From Proteromonas lacertae (taxonomy: Eukaryota; Sar; Bigyra; Opalinata; Proteromonadidae), in NCBI GenBank assembly GCA_002245135.1, contig NGBS01000001.1, forward strand, positions 186,001 to 250,000: 64,000 nt of DNA, in the 5' to 3' direction. Every line of letters starts with the position of its first letter. Within the stretch, counting starts at the first letter, position 1. Shown here piece by piece: positions 11,378 to 23,765 of this stretch. Made by a program: the position numbers and the translations under genes. The notes beneath the pieces were generated by a model. The model had not been told where the DNA came from and did no database searches. It worked only from the letters and a program-made list of their open reading frames with translations.

Positions 11378-12711
11378 TATACGATCCATATATTACTCTT
11401 TCTAATTCTGTAATTTCTTCATCTTTATTCTCTTGTGGAGAATTCTCAGCTATTTTTCTGTTCATTAGTTTTGTAAATATGTAATTCCTATTACCTATTC
11501 GGTTTCTATTCTCATCATAGTGAAGTGGAATTGCTATTAAAAATAGTTATAATATATATATATATTATACTACTTGCTAACATTGGTATTCTAAAATATG
11601 AACCTGTTTGTTTGCATGATTCAATTGCTTCATCAATAGTACCACCTCTAATATTATAGAAAATTGATTTAAGTAAGTTTATTTCATTCTTTGAATCATT
11701 ATCATACAATTTTACATCTATAATTATATAATAATAATGATAAATACTATTTCTATTAACATCATCTGGGTCATATTCCATTCCTTTATCATTTACTAGT
11801 GTTTGAGCATAATAAAATGGTATAGTATGATTATTAACTGATATATTGAATAAATAAGTTGGTGGTTTATCATATATTGATTCTAACCATTTAATATAAG
11901 CATTTGTTCTTATATTATTTCTTTGATGAAGTGAATTTTGATAGATATCATAATCACATGCTAAATCAGTACTATTTATTGTCTTATATTTATATTCATT
12001 GTATTCTTTCTCTGCTTCTTCCATGAGTTCTAGTAATTTCCAAGTATTTCTTTCATTGTGTAATAATTCTATTCTTTCTTTTTTCATTTCTTCTGTTAAT
12101 TCAAATGGTGATGGCTTACTTAAGATATTTCTTTCTGTTAGAGAATTTATTGCTTTCATACAACCCTCCTATTGTTATTATATAATAATCAATATACAAT
12201 TAACACTTGATATCTCATTAAAAGTGATTCAAATGAATCATCTGAAACAGCTTGATAAGATTTGATGAATTCTGGGTATTGTAATGAATATGTCTTTTCT
12301 GCATCTGATAATTTATCATAATCATCTGTAGTTATGTCTAAATCTAAAAGATTATTGGTTGATTTATCTAAATAATGTAACATTCTAACGACATACATGT
12401 TTCCGATTTACTTTTATTACTTTTATTGTCATCATTATCATCTTCTTCCATTTTATTCTCATTCTTATGAGTTTTATTGGTATTTGTTTCTATATCTGTT
12501 CTAGAATCCGATCCAGATTCAGTTTCAGATTCTTCTTCATTAATTGGATTTAATGTTTCTCTATGGAATAATGCAGACGGAAAGTCTTCTTTATTCTGCT
12601 CATCTTCTTCCATTGGATATTTGAACTGCAAAATAGCAAATTATAATATACATCATCAACACTGTCAAGTGTTTGAAGAATCTTTTCATATGCAGACTTC
12701 ACACTACTCAT
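9708..12711 (-). CDS. Nup107/Nup84-type nucleoporin
   Basis: A large alpha-helical protein of about 900 aa from roughly nine exons. The most telling stretch is NIRGGTIDEAIESCKQTG followed by SYFRIPML, the Nup107/Nup84 pattern in which a helical repeat ends in a paired 'EAI..C...G..WR' unit. An acidic, Ser-rich N-terminal tail precedes helical repeats such as EGCMKAINSLTER. The C-terminus is also helical (YTSFLRYFGNAAEYVLRD). Nup107 sits in the Y-shaped scaffold of the nuclear pore. No frame breaks remain once a 29-nt intron at ~12,380 is allowed. Other helical scaffold proteins are possible but the IRGG/WR-like motif favours Nup107. Confidence 0.7.
11342..11379. repeat. (AAT)n microsatellite inside a nucleoporin intron
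   Basis: About a dozen tandem AAT units fill most of one short intron of the Nup107-like gene. It is read as ATT on the coding strand. The splice ends (GTATATATT...AAATAG) remain intact on either side. Confidence 0.85.
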
Positions 12712-12754
12712 TTTAAATTTCAATGGCTCGAATGACGGCTTGAATTAGTGAAAA

Positions 12755-13297
12755 ATGTCAAATCGAAAAGTGAAGAAAGGAGCTTTTAGTGATGTATAAT
12801 ATTTTGCTATAAAATTTATAGGGTAAACTAAAAGCAATTGCACAAGAAAGCAGAGATGTCGGTAAAATATCAAAAGATTGTTATCCTCTTTTAAGTATAC
12901 TTAAAATTTTGTATTGAAGATGATTCTCTTGATGGATTTATAAGAAAATTAGTAGAACTATCAAAAATAGAAGCAGAAAAAATAAATTCAAATTCACTCT
13001 CTTATTCTTTATTGTATTCAGCACTTTACTTAATTATCGAATAGAGACAAGGCTATACAAAGTAATGCAATATTAAAACCTTTATTTGAATTAAGAGATT
13101 CACCACAGAAAAGAATAATTGATATAGATACTAAAATAGAAGTAAAGAAACCGAAATATATCATTGAACCATCTCAAAATACACAAAATATACCAGAAAG
13201 CGATATGAAAACACCTGAAATTCTATTGAAAAACAATTTAATACCAGATTATCACAATCAATGGAATTTTGCAATAAGTGATGATTATAGTCTTTAG
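12755..13297 (+). CDS. Hypothetical helical protein, four exons
   Basis: GT-AG introns of 25-31 nt join four exons into a protein of about 155 aa: MSNRKVKKGAFSDGKLKAI, AQESRDVGKISKDCYPLL, a helix-rich middle (GFIRKLVELSKIEAEKIN), then SLLDKAIQSNAILKPLFE and a polar tail ending SDDYSL. I recognise no family. The regular alternation of charged and hydrophobic residues suggests a small helical bundle. The start codon lies 43 bp from that of the divergent Nup107-like gene, and the gene converges on the CFAP69-like gene. Clean splicing into one frame argues that it is real. Confidence 0.65.
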
Positions 13298-13374
13298 ATA
13301 CATTCTACAATCATTTATAAAAACAACAATATAATTTAAAAATAAGTAAAATATAATGTTATAATGTATTTCTA

Positions 13375-16129
13375 TCATTCTGGTCTCATTGAGTCTCTTC
13401 GTTTCTCTCTCATAGCTTGTTTCTGCATTTGTTCATCATTTCCTTGTTCTAATGTCCTACTGTAAAAAGTATTCAATTCATTATCTTTCGTTTCAGCTAC
13501 ATAATGAGCAACGGCTAATTGTTCATCTTTTATTTTCTGTGATATATTATAAACTCTATCTAATTCATTCTCAATATACAACACATCACTATATATTGGT
13601 TTAATATTTCTCTCTCTTAAAGATCTATTTACTTCATACCATTTTTCAGCTGTTAATACATCAGTTGATCTATTGAAATATATATATATATAGGTTATAC
13701 TTTGCAGCTAATAGTAAATTACAAGCAGCATTAGAATTAAGATGATAAGCATCAATAATATAATGTAAATCAGGTAATTCCAATACATTAATCAAAGCTA
13801 TTATCTTTTCTCTCAAATCTAACAAACATACTTTCTTATTCCACACTTCCACAGGATCTTCTTGTCCTTTATAATATTTAGACATTGCCATAGCTTGTTC
13901 TAGTTTCGATGGTGGTTTTTCATCTTTATTTGGTTTCTCAAACTCTGTAGGAATGGATAATGGATGAGATACATCTCTCATTGAACCATCTGATGGATGA
14001 GTTACTCCTAATCGAGTTTCCTCTTTTTCCCACAAATCAAATAATAATTGGAATACATTATTACCACTAGTAGTACCTTTCCATACATAAAATAACTTTT
14101 GTAATCTTTGATTATCCATTATATCTGCTAAAATACCAATAATTTGATGTTGAATCATTAATGGTGCTTTTTCACATAAATCTAATAAAGATACTATTCC
14201 TTCACAATCTAATAATTGTTCTTGACAGGAATCACATCCTAATACACTCACCCATATTGCATTTAACGCTGTTATTAATAATCTTAATCCATCTTCTTGT
14301 ATTGACTGTTCATGTGAGATTAATTCAACTAATATTTCAATTCCATTCTTCTCTCTGAAAGTGATATGATTGTTTGTATAAATGGGTAAACAAGTGTTAC
14401 TTAATATAATGCAAATAGATTCTTTCACTTTTAATGTCATCTGATAATCATTTAATAATTCAATAAAATAAGATATCAAATCATTCTGATAAAACTGCTC
14501 CCTAAATTCATCAATATGTGAAACAATTGAACATAATTTCAAAGATGGTTCTATTTCTCTACTACAATTATCTCTATCTGATAAGTAGTATCTAACATTT
14601 CTAAATAATATATGAAGCCCCATTATCTTCTTAAATGAATCTGGCATACATGGTATTACAGTTTGTAATATATTCAAAGCATTAACACATAAAGAATGTT
14701 GTTGTTCATTACTCCAATATACTTTATCAACTTCAGAATTAGAGGATAAATCAATATAATGTAATAATACTCTTAAATAATCAGAGGATTCTATTAAATA
14801 TATACAGTCTTTATTCTTCATTAGTGTTTTTAAACATGTCCATACTAATAAATAGAATTCTTTATCTAATTCAGTCATTCTTCCTCTTGAACCACCATGT
14901 TCATAAAGGAAATCAGTATCACCTAGTTTATGTAGTAATAAATCCATTATATCTGAATCAATAAAGAGATTTAACCATTCTTCTCTTGATGCAAATAGAT
15001 TTAAGATGACTAATAAATTATTTCTATATTCTAAATCACATGTTTTATATGCGTTGAATAAATGCCATTTTGTTACTCGATATAACATTGAAAAATATTC
15101 TGGTGAAGCTATTGAATACATTGCATTGGATAGTCGATATTTATATAATAATTCCTTTAATGTGATTGCTTTTGAACCTAATTCAACTGCCACATAAGAT
15201 GCTTCTAATAAATACCACAATGTCTATCAATAAAATAAAAATAAAAATATATATATAATAATATACATCAATACAAATTTCAGAAGCTTCTTCATATTCA
15301 TATTCTGCTAAATTCAATAGGTCACATATATGTCTTGTTCCACCATGCAAAATCAAAGTTTCAACATTATCTCTATTGTGACATAATATACCATATAATC
15401 GTGTTAAATTAACTAAAAAGGTTGGAACACTTCCATCTTTACCTATTACCGATTTTGGATGAGTTTTTTCAAATTCTTCTTTATTTCTTTTATCATCGTT
15501 ATATCTGGAGTTATTCAATTGGTATAATTGGTTCTCCATAGCATCACATATTAAATGAACTCCATCACATTTATTAATAATTTGTTGATAGTATTCATAA
15601 TTATCGTTATCAATTTTCAATTTTGCTAGTAAAGCATCTACTGCAGCATCATGTATCTTTTCAGATTGAGAACTTAGGCATTTACAGAAAAAACTAAATA
15701 TATCAATCATAGCTTGTTCATTTACTCTTTCTTGATTAGCTTTAACAGATATGAAGGGCTATTGTCAATAAATATTATAGTATATACTAATTTGGCTTCT
15801 TTTAATAACTCAACTATTTGATCATGATAATCGCTAGTTTCATCACTCACTTGTTCCATTGCAACTAATAATATCATATTAATGTAAGACAGATCGTCAA
15901 CTTTAAATCTAACAAAGTATAAATGGAATTAATAATACCCATCTTGTCTATGTTTTATGATATATTCCAACGACTGTACATTTCTTTCAACATACTCCGA
16001 ATAGTCTGGTGATTGAAATTGTTCAACAATAACACCTAAATCAAGATCATCGACATATCTAACAGGACTTTTTGTATTTTCATTGGGGTTATAAGCTAGT
16101 GTTCTTCTTTTTCTTGTATTATTATTCAT
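13375..16129 (-). CDS. CFAP69-like ciliary armadillo-repeat protein
   Basis: About 860 aa of armadillo/HEAT-like helices from six exons. Segments such as SYVAVELGSKAITLKELLYK, EGIVSLLDLCEKAP, and LFDLWEKEETRLGVTHP match the pattern I know from CFAP69, a protein of the axonemal central-pair/radial-spoke region needed for flagellar motility. The end is helical and charged, finishing RRDSMRPE followed by TGA, one of the clear TGA stops in the window. The start chosen is MNNNTRKRR; an upstream ATG in the same frame (near 16237) would add ~35 residues. The family call is by recognition of a few segments. Presence of other ciliary genes here supports it. Confidence 0.65.
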
Positions 16130-16301
16130 TTTCAAAAAACGGTCTTTGCTTGAGAGGCTTGACTTTTTAAAAATCGATTTTCTCATCACACAATGAAGTT
16201 TAAAGACATTTGACCTTTTCATTATAATAAACAACACACATATTTATCAATAATAATATTATTAAATGTTATAATTGACAATTACACTACAAAATAATAA
16301 A

Positions 16302-16992
16302 TTACTTAGTAACACTTAATCTCTTCACTCTTGCAATTTCTCCTTGTACATTCACTGTGAAAAAATCCATCATCGATGGTTTCTTCGAGATCCAAGATCT
16401 ATATTCAACATAATCAATAAAACCATCTTTGTTTTGATCAGCACCTGAAAAGGAGCTGTCTACTAAAGCATCTACTTGTGTTGGTTTAAGTGGTGAACCG
16501 TTTTGTTCCAATGTAGCCACAAGCACTTTCTTTAATTCATCTTTACTAATTCTCTTATCTCTATCAATATCATACATATTAAATGAAACTATTTCAATAT
16601 AAAAGCAAGAATAATACAATTAATCTTTTCTTCAACTGTAGCTTTATGACTTAAAACAGATAATCCCTTTATGAACTCAGTAAAATTAATTAATCCATCT
16701 CTATTTTCATCAAACATTGCAAATATTCTCTCAGCAAACAATGAAGAAGAAATACCAAGTGCCATTTCAAATTCTCTACCAATAATATGCTATAAAAAAC
16801 AAATAATACTTTGGATCAATAACACCATCATCTTCAATTAAGCTACTTATCTTTTTGAAATGATCATATAAGTCTTCTATTTCATCTGCATCAACTAAAT
16901 ATAAATAAAAATAAACTCATACAATGAGTTATATTCTGAAAGTCTTTCACTTCTTTCTTAGTCAGAGCGCATTTGCCTGGCTTATTCCCCAT
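16302..16992 (-). CDS. Calcineurin B-like EF-hand calcium sensor, probably myristoylated
   Basis: About 190 aa in four exons. The N-terminus MGNKPGKC has Gly2 for N-myristoylation and a Cys suitable for palmitoylation. The body reads DADEIEDLYDHFKKISS, FDENRDGLINFTEFI, YDIDRDKRISKDEL and DQNKDGFIDYVEY. The second and fourth visible loops are canonical EF-hands; the third has Lys in place of the usual Gly. Spacing and the 'ELYxxFKKxSS' start resemble calcineurin B and plant CBL proteins, which bring a phosphatase or a kinase to membranes in response to calcium. An intron start at GTTATTGATCC gives the better EF-hand reading (DDGHIIGREFEMAL). Confidence 0.82.
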
Positions 16993-17306
16993 AACAAATT
17001 AAAAACTATAAATCAACAAGCCAAAAGCTTGATTTCATTATTTTAGATTATCCTTTTTTGCACAATGTGTTGTGTTATTTAAGTATTTAAGAAGTTTATA
17101 TGATAGTAACCTTCATAATTATGAAATGTGCAAGAAAGAAAGAAATATGAGAGAATTTGTTAATTAAAATAAATAAATATGACTGATATTGGATAACTAA
17201 CGAAAAAAATAGTAATATGTATATAAATGCATGAATTATTCATTTTTACATTTATCATAAATAAGCCTCATATATCTTTTGACTTTTCATTTCTTTTTAT
17301 TGAAAA
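16993..17306. other. Intergenic region between divergent genes, no gene seen
   Basis: About 310 bp of AT-rich sequence separates the divergent starts of the EF-hand gene and the epimerase gene. I see no open frame of note, no RNA gene and no repeat. It presumably holds both promoters. Confidence 0.5.
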
Positions 17307-18461
17307 ATGGCATTCTGTGTTGAAGTATTGCTTTCATTTTATTGATTTTCTTAGAAAGTACCTTTTGATAAGTTCAAGGACGATAAAGGTGAACATGAAG
17401 TAAGCAAATTTATTTGTTGTAATAATCACGGCTTCACTTTAGAAATGCTTGACTTTGGTGCAAGAATTTATTCATTCAAATGTCCTGCTGAAAAGAAAGG
17501 AGAAGAACCTCAAGAATTAACAATGCAACACAAATACCTTCAAGAAATGGTTAAAGATCGTGACACTTATTTTGGTTGTACCGTCGGAAGATACGGTAAC
17601 CGTATTGCTAATGGTAAATTCAGTCTTGACGGTAAAACTATTCAATTAGCCCAAAATAACGGAGGCAATCATCTTCATGGTGGTAACGAAGGTTTTGATC
17701 GTAAGATATGGGATTCTGAGGAAATTATAAATGGTCACGAAGTTGGTGTTAAATTCACTCTTCTTTCCCCAGATGGAGATGAGAGTTATCCAGGACAATT
17801 GAAAGTAGAAGCTCGTTACACCTTAACAAGTGATGATGAATTAGTTATGGAATTCACAGCTACATCAGATAAACCAACAATTGTTAATCTAACCAACCAC
17901 GCCTATTGGAATTTATCAGGTAAAATCAAGGAGGAAGGTATTCAAAACCATACATTACAATTAAACTGTAAGAAGTATGTACCTGTCAACGACAATATGA
18001 TTCCAACAGGAGAATTGACTGAAGTAGCAGGTACATCTTTAGATTTCACTAATCCAGTCAAATTAGGTGATGTATTAGACAAAATCCCAGTTGGAGGTAA
18101 GAATGGCTTAGATCATTGTTTTGCAATTGATAGAACAAACGTTCCATTCCCAGACGATTGTGCTGATGTTGGTGTTTTACAATGCGGTGATAGAAAATTA
18201 ATAATAAAGAGCAATCAGTTAGGTATTCAATTCTATACAGCTAATTGGTTGAAAGGAACAGATGAGAATGGAAAACCATGTTTTATGAAACCTCATCAAG
18301 TGATTGCTATTGAACCACAGATATTCCCTAATTCTCCTAATGTTCCAAGATTCCCAAGTCCAGTTTTAAGACCAGGTAAAGAATATCATCACATGAGTAT
18401 TTATAAGTTTGAAGGATTTAAGTATGATACAAGTGATGATAATACTGAAACCTCAAAATAA
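17307..18461 (+). CDS. GALM: Aldose 1-epimerase (galactose mutarotase)
   Basis: Two exons: MAFCVE, a 30-nt GT-AG intron (17325-17354), then the rest, about 375 aa in all. The enzyme interconverts alpha and beta anomers of galactose and glucose. Family hallmarks are present: GRYGNRIANGKFSLDGK, NHLHGG (substrate-binding His), LTNHAYWNLSG (catalytic acid His) and VIAIEPQIFPNSPN (catalytic base Glu). The length is typical. Codon use is noticeably more GC-rich than in neighbouring genes (many -C endings), which suggests a highly expressed gene. A cytosolic location is expected, since no signal peptide is visible. Confidence 0.95.
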
Positions 18462-18569
18462 ATCTTATTATGGAATCTATCTTAGTTTCTCATGTTTTTT
18501 ATAAGTGTTGTTTTTTTTGTAAGATATCTTCAATGAAACAATCATATTATAAATTAAATAAATAAACGA

Positions 18570-18970
18570 TTATGTGAGCTTTGTTTGAGTTAATCTAGAT
18601 ATTTCCTGTTTAGCTGTTTTGTATAATTGACTGATATTCTTCAACAATACTTCATTTTTCTCTTTCTCTTTGGCCAACTAACAAAAATATTATTAATATT
18701 ATATGCCTGTTGTTTCAATGCTTCAATTTCTTCATCTTTCATTTTTATGATTTTGTCCTTTTCTGTTATTTGTTGCTTTAACTATTCTTTTAGAGTATAA
18801 AGAATACTTTCCTAACCTCTGTTTCATTTACATTATCGAACAAATCTAATCTCTGTCAAAAGAGAAAAATATACCATCTACAGTAGTGCCACTGCCATAA
18901 TCTGTTGTACCTAATCTTATTAATCCTTAAAAATACTATGTTCATCCTCATTATCAAAAAAGAAAGACAT
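18570..18970 (-). CDS. Small coiled-coil protein (~92 aa) with a GC-AG intron
   Basis: Five small exons join into MSFFFDNEDEHS, TTDYGSGTT, RLDLFDNVNETE, LKQQITEKDKIIKMKDEEIE, ALKQQ, then LAKEKEKNEVLLKN and ISQLYKTAKQEISRLTQTK. The last half is a heptad-rich coiled coil. The intron before LAKEKEK starts GC (CAG|GCATAT) and ends TTAG, and no GT donor is available there. I recognise no family. The exon joins are consistent, so a real gene is likely even though each exon is short. The start MSFFFDNED is acidic and hydrophobic. Confidence 0.6.
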
Positions 18971-19157
18971 TACGACAAACAGATATAATAAATGTCTAAT
19001 TTATTCTATTTATCTATTATGATTTATTCAAACATCAAAACAAAAACAAAAAATAATAGTAAGACATCAATTTTATCATAATCAATCTGTTTAAGCTACA
19101 AGAGTTGAAGCAGTAGCTGATTCACTATTTAGAGAATAAATAAAATGTACAAATATA

Positions 19158-19654
19158 CTATTTCCAGTTTGGTGGTAATTGTTTTGATGATTTGTAATAT
19201 CTTGCTAATCTGTGGATTCTGCTTTCAATAAGAATAAGACGATATTTAGAATCTTTATCTTTTCGATTTCTTTCTAAATGCTTTCTTACAGCGACGGCTT
19301 TCTTGATTAAGAAATATAAATCTTCTGGGATTTCTGGAGCTAAACCGTTCTTTTTTAAGATTCTGAGGATCTTTGAACCAGTAACAGCTTTAACTTGAGC
19401 AATACCATCTGAATCTCTAAGTAATACACCGATTTGAGATGGTGTTAAACCTTTCTTTGAAAGTTTGCATACGTGACTTTCTACATCTTCAGCAGTAATT
19501 TTTAACCAGCTTGGTGGTGTTCTCTTGTAGGGGAGGGCTGAATCTGCGATACCCTTGCTATGAAGGAATAAATAATAAAATAAATAAATAAAAGTAATAG
19601 TAATAGTTTATATAGATAGCTAGATATATACCCATGACCATAAGTACGACCCAT
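19158..19654 (-). CDS. RPS13: 40S ribosomal protein uS15 (S13)
   Basis: Two exons: MGRTYGHG, a 74-nt GT-AG intron, then [15 protein letters not shown] and on to [10 protein letters not shown] before the stop. All uS15 hallmarks are present, including [42 protein letters not shown] and [12 protein letters not shown]. About 140 aa, which is normal. The protein binds 18S rRNA in the small subunit. The intron right after the first eight codons is typical of ribosomal protein genes. Certain assignment. Confidence 0.97.
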
Positions 19655-20222
19655 AGTTGTTTATTAATATAAATGAAAAACAATTGATGCCTCAATGTGT
19701 GTGTCCGGAATTATGGTCATTGGTTTGAGTGGCTTGACAAATTTAAAATGTTTTTTTGAAGCATACATTGATTCGAATCATTCAAATGCTTTACTAAAAT
19801 GCAGGAATCATCCACCATAATTGAATAGAACATTAATTAAGATTTATTTTAAAAGATTTTGATTCGTTAATTCAACCAATAGTCAATATTATTAGACGAA
19901 ATATGAGTATAAACTCATTATTAAGTATTTATAATTTTTAATGTTGAATTGAAATTATATGTTGAATTTCTGTTTCACTTTTTCACAGTCTTAATGGCTT
20001 GTGAAGCGTTCTTTCAATTCGCTCATCAACATTCTTCATAATTCTATCGGATATAAGCTACACAGAAATTGAAGATGTGTGTTTTATTTTATATAAGCTT
20101 TGCAATACAAAAGGTTGTGTTTTTAAGGGGGTATTGAAATTACTTCCAAATTTCAAAATACTTTGAATTGAAATTTTGTCTTCTATTCATTATAAACAAT
20201 ACATTATTTGCTATATTACAAA
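19655..20222. other. Intergenic region, no gene seen
   Basis: About 570 bp lies between the uS15 start and the exportin-1 start, the longest gap in the window. I looked for a tRNA, a small nuclear RNA and short spliced frames on both strands and could support none. It contains the two divergent promoters. Confidence 0.4.
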
Positions 20223-23200
20223 ATGGAAGGAATATTGAATTTCTCAGAACACTACGATGTAGGCTTATTTGAGCAGGTGTTGAATGTCTTTGTTGACGCA
20301 AGGAATCCACAAGTAAAAAATCTTAATAATCTATTATAAATAGAATCTACAAGCACAACAAGCTATTTTGGCTTTTCAAGAGAATCCTAATGTATTTACA
20401 CTGTTGTTTATTGTATAGTCATGGACTGTGTCTGGACAAATTATAGATCAATGCAGCAATCCAAATGCTAAATTTATCGGAATAAAGGTATTATAATTGT
20501 TTTTATATTTAGATTCTTGAGAATTTGGTAAATCAAAGGTGGAAAGTAATATCAGTAGATGAGCGTAATGGAATAAGAAATTATGTATCAAGAAAAATAC
20601 TTGAAATATCAGCCGATCCAAATCGTTTAGTGAATGAAAAGAATATAGTAGAGAAATTGAATGTTGTATTAATAGCTGTATTATTTAGAAATAAATTATT
20701 ATCATTATAGATACTGAAACAAGAATGGCCTGATAATTGGCCAACTTTTATACCAGAATTGGTAGATTCTTCAAAAGTATATTATAATATATATTAAAAA
20801 TAGACAAGTGAATCAATATGTGCAAATAATATGAATATACTTTGCTTATTAAGTGAAGAAGTTTTTGAATTTTCAGATGATATGACTTCACATAAAGCAG
20901 AATATCTAAAGAAACAATTAGAAAGTCAATTTGAAGCTATATTTCAACTTTGCCAGCTTGTATTAGATTCAAGTCAAAATCCCTCATTATTGTCTTCATC
21001 CTTAAAGACATTGCTAAGATTCGTTAGATGGATTCCAGTGAAATATATATTTGATACTCCACTATTACAAGTAATTACAAATAAGTTTTTTCCTGCAGAT
21101 TTATTCAGAAATGATTCTTTAGATTGTCTTACAGAAATTGTTAATTTAGATGTAAAAGATCATGATCCTTGTTTCCCTGTGTTTTATAAAGCATTTATTG
21201 AGAAACTGATGATCATTTTACCACCTGGAACTCAATTAGAAGTGCAGTATAATGATTTAAGTGATGAGTTAGTGACATTTATAAGGCAATTAGCTTTATT
21301 TTTCACTGGGTTATTCAAAATGCATTTAAACTGTTTAGAAAGTGAAATATCAGTAAGAGAAGAATTGTGCGTTGGTTTCCAATATATGGTAATGATTACA
21401 AAGATAGTACAAGATCAAGAAACTTTTAGAATATGCGTAGAATTCTGGAAATCACATACAGAAGGTGTTTATTTCAAAGATAATCAAAAGATAGCTGGTG
21501 AAGTAACAAGACGTGATTTATATGCTCCAGTACATCAAATAGTACGTCAAATAATGATTGATAATATGGCTAAACCTGAAGAAGTAGTAATAGTGGAAGA
21601 TGCAAGTGGACAATTAATAAGAGAAATAACGAAAGATACAACTGCAATAGAGTTGTATAATTCAATGAGACAAACTTTAATATACTTGACACATTTAGAT
21701 CAAACAGCTACAGAGGAGATATTATACCAGAAAATGGCTGAATTAATAAAGAATGGAAGTTGGTCATGGAATAATCTAAACACATTATGTTGGTCATTAG
21801 GATCAATTAGTGGTACAATGACTGTTAGATGAAGAAAAGAAATTTGTCATCTGTATGGTTAAAGATTTATTGACATTAACAGAAGAATCAACAGGAAGAG
21901 AGAATAAAGCTGTTTGTGCTAGTGGAATAATGTATGTAGTTGGACAATATCCTCGATTCTTACGTAATCATTGGAAGTTCTTTAGAACTGTAGTGAGAAA
22001 GTTGCAAGACTTTATGCATGAGAGTCATCCTGGTGTAAAGGATATGGCATGTGATACTATAAGAAAAATAGTATTAAAATGTAAAGAAGAATTAATAACT
22101 AAACATATGACTGATGGTAAAGAAGAAGATATGTTTATTAGAGAAATGGTAAGAGAGTTAAACAGTACAATTAACGAATTAGAACCTGAACAAGTGTATA
22201 GTTATTATGGTTCACTAGGTATAATAATCAAAGCAATTAATAATACAACTGACCAGAAATTAATATTGATGGAAACAATGGCTTCTTCCTCAGGTGTATG
22301 GAGTGATACAATAACTCAGTGTAAAAGTATATATAATAACTATTATTATTATATAGTTCATCCAAATAAACTAGCAAGAACCTGATACCATTAGATTATT
22401 ACAACATATAATAAGAATCAATTCAGCAATGTGTGAAAATGTTGGTCCAATATTTAGTGAACACTTATCCACTATTTATTCAGATTTATTGAACTTGTAC
22501 ACTGGATTTGAAACTACCATAGAAGCTACTTTAAAAGCATCAGGAGTACAAAGTATAGATTATTTATTACCTCGTTTAATGAGAACTACCAGACGTGTTG
22601 TTTTAGCATTATTAGATAACTTCTTTAGCGTTTGTGGTATAGGAACTGATATAATTACAACCTATGTAGATCCATTGATTCAATACAGTGTTTCAAGGAT
22701 ATGCCAATTGTGATATAATCACTAAAGAGCCATTGGTATTGAAAGTAATGTCAACAATAGTGAAAAGGATGAAGAAATTAGTGGATAAATACTGTCCTGA
22801 GTTCTTACAAAAAGGTATACAACCAACATTACAATTGATTACAAATAATACTGAAGATTTTCCTACTCATAGATCAAACTTTTATTTGTTATTGCAAATG
22901 TTAATAAATAATAATTTTCAGGCTTTCTTTGTAAGTCTACCTGATTCTCAAAAGTTGATAATTGATTGTATAATATGGGGAATAAAACATGTGGAAAGGA
23001 ATATCTCTGAAGAGAGTTTAGATATATTAAATAAACTATTAGATAGTGTATTATCAACACCTTCCTTATCAAAGACATTTTGGAGTAATTATTACATGTC
23101 AATTTTATTAGAAGTATTTTATGTTTTAACTGATCGATGTCATAAGAATTCATTTCATCAGCAAGTATTAGTATTGAAGAGTCTGATAACAATTGTTGCG

Positions 23201-23584
23201 ACAAATAGAATACCAACGCCATTGTATGACCAACCAAATTTTCATAATAATGTTGAATATATTACACTTTATTTATGTGATTTGTTAAGTAAAGAATTTA
23301 CCAATATTTCTAGAGATATCATTGTAGCTTTTGTACAGCAATTGTTTAATAATTATGCTGCTAATGTAGATGATTTTAGAGTATATGTTCGTGATTTCTT
23401 AATTCAAATGAAAGAGTTTTCTTCATCTGGTCAAGATAATAGTGAATTATATATAGCTGAAAAAGAACAGTCTAAGAAACAACAAGAAATGCGTATTATA
23501 GAGATACAAGGTGCTGTACCTGGTCTAGCACCTCAATATAGCACAGCTTTGACAATTAGAAGGAATAATGAGGATGAATTATAA
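20223..23584 (+). CDS. XPO1: Exportin-1 (CRM1), reading frame interrupted three times
   Basis: About 1,040 aa. The start MEGILNFSEHYDV leads into the importin-beta-type N-terminus (VFVDARNPQ, LVNQRWKVISVDERNGIRNY, LKQEWPDNWPTFIPELV), then the HEAT array with LRFVRWIPVKYIF, AVCASGIMYVVGQYPRFLR, HPGVKDMACDTI, ERNISEESLDILNKLL and others diagnostic of CRM1. It carries leucine-rich NES cargo from the nucleus with RanGTP. Five tiny 5' exons are joined by GT-AG introns. Three single-base insertions are needed to keep the family sequence: near 21827 (SGTMTV / DEEKKFV), 22377 (PNKLA / EPDTIR) and 22687 (PLIQY / VFQGYAN). They may be assembly errors or something real; see findings. The function is certain, the continuity is not. 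Confidence 0.93.
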
Positions 23585-23765
23585 ATAGTAATAGGCGATG
23601 GAATAAATGATATATATTCATTTTTTTATTTTTATTTTGGAATATTGTTTTGAAATTCTATCTCAATTTTGATTGAATACATTGTTTAGGTTGTATTTCA
23701 ACAAAAAACAATTTGATTTGTCAAACAACAAGAGGGTGAGGCTTAAGATCTTTTTTTGATTTGAG

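Noticed and set aside
11230-11530. Frameshift or extra intron in the nucleoporin near a GTAATAGG sequence
   Set aside because: The sequence reads straight through in frame without an intron.
13375-13377. Non-standard genetic code (TGA, TAA or TAG as sense)
   Set aside because: All three stops end clearly recognised proteins (TGA in CFAP69-like, TAG in uS15 and ligase, TAA in eS27), so the ciliate-type reassignments do not apply.
16830-16880. 20-nt intron in the EF-hand gene
   Set aside because: An upstream GTTATTGATCC donor gives a 34-nt intron and a proper EF-hand sequence.
19690-20200. tRNA or snRNA in the large gap before exportin-1
   Set aside because: No cloverleaf or recognisable small RNA could be found by eye.
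21820-21840. Programmed +1 shift at a TGA stop, as in antizyme
   Set aside because: At 22377 and 22687 the family alignment puts the shift well before any stop codon, so a stop-driven mechanism does not explain the set.
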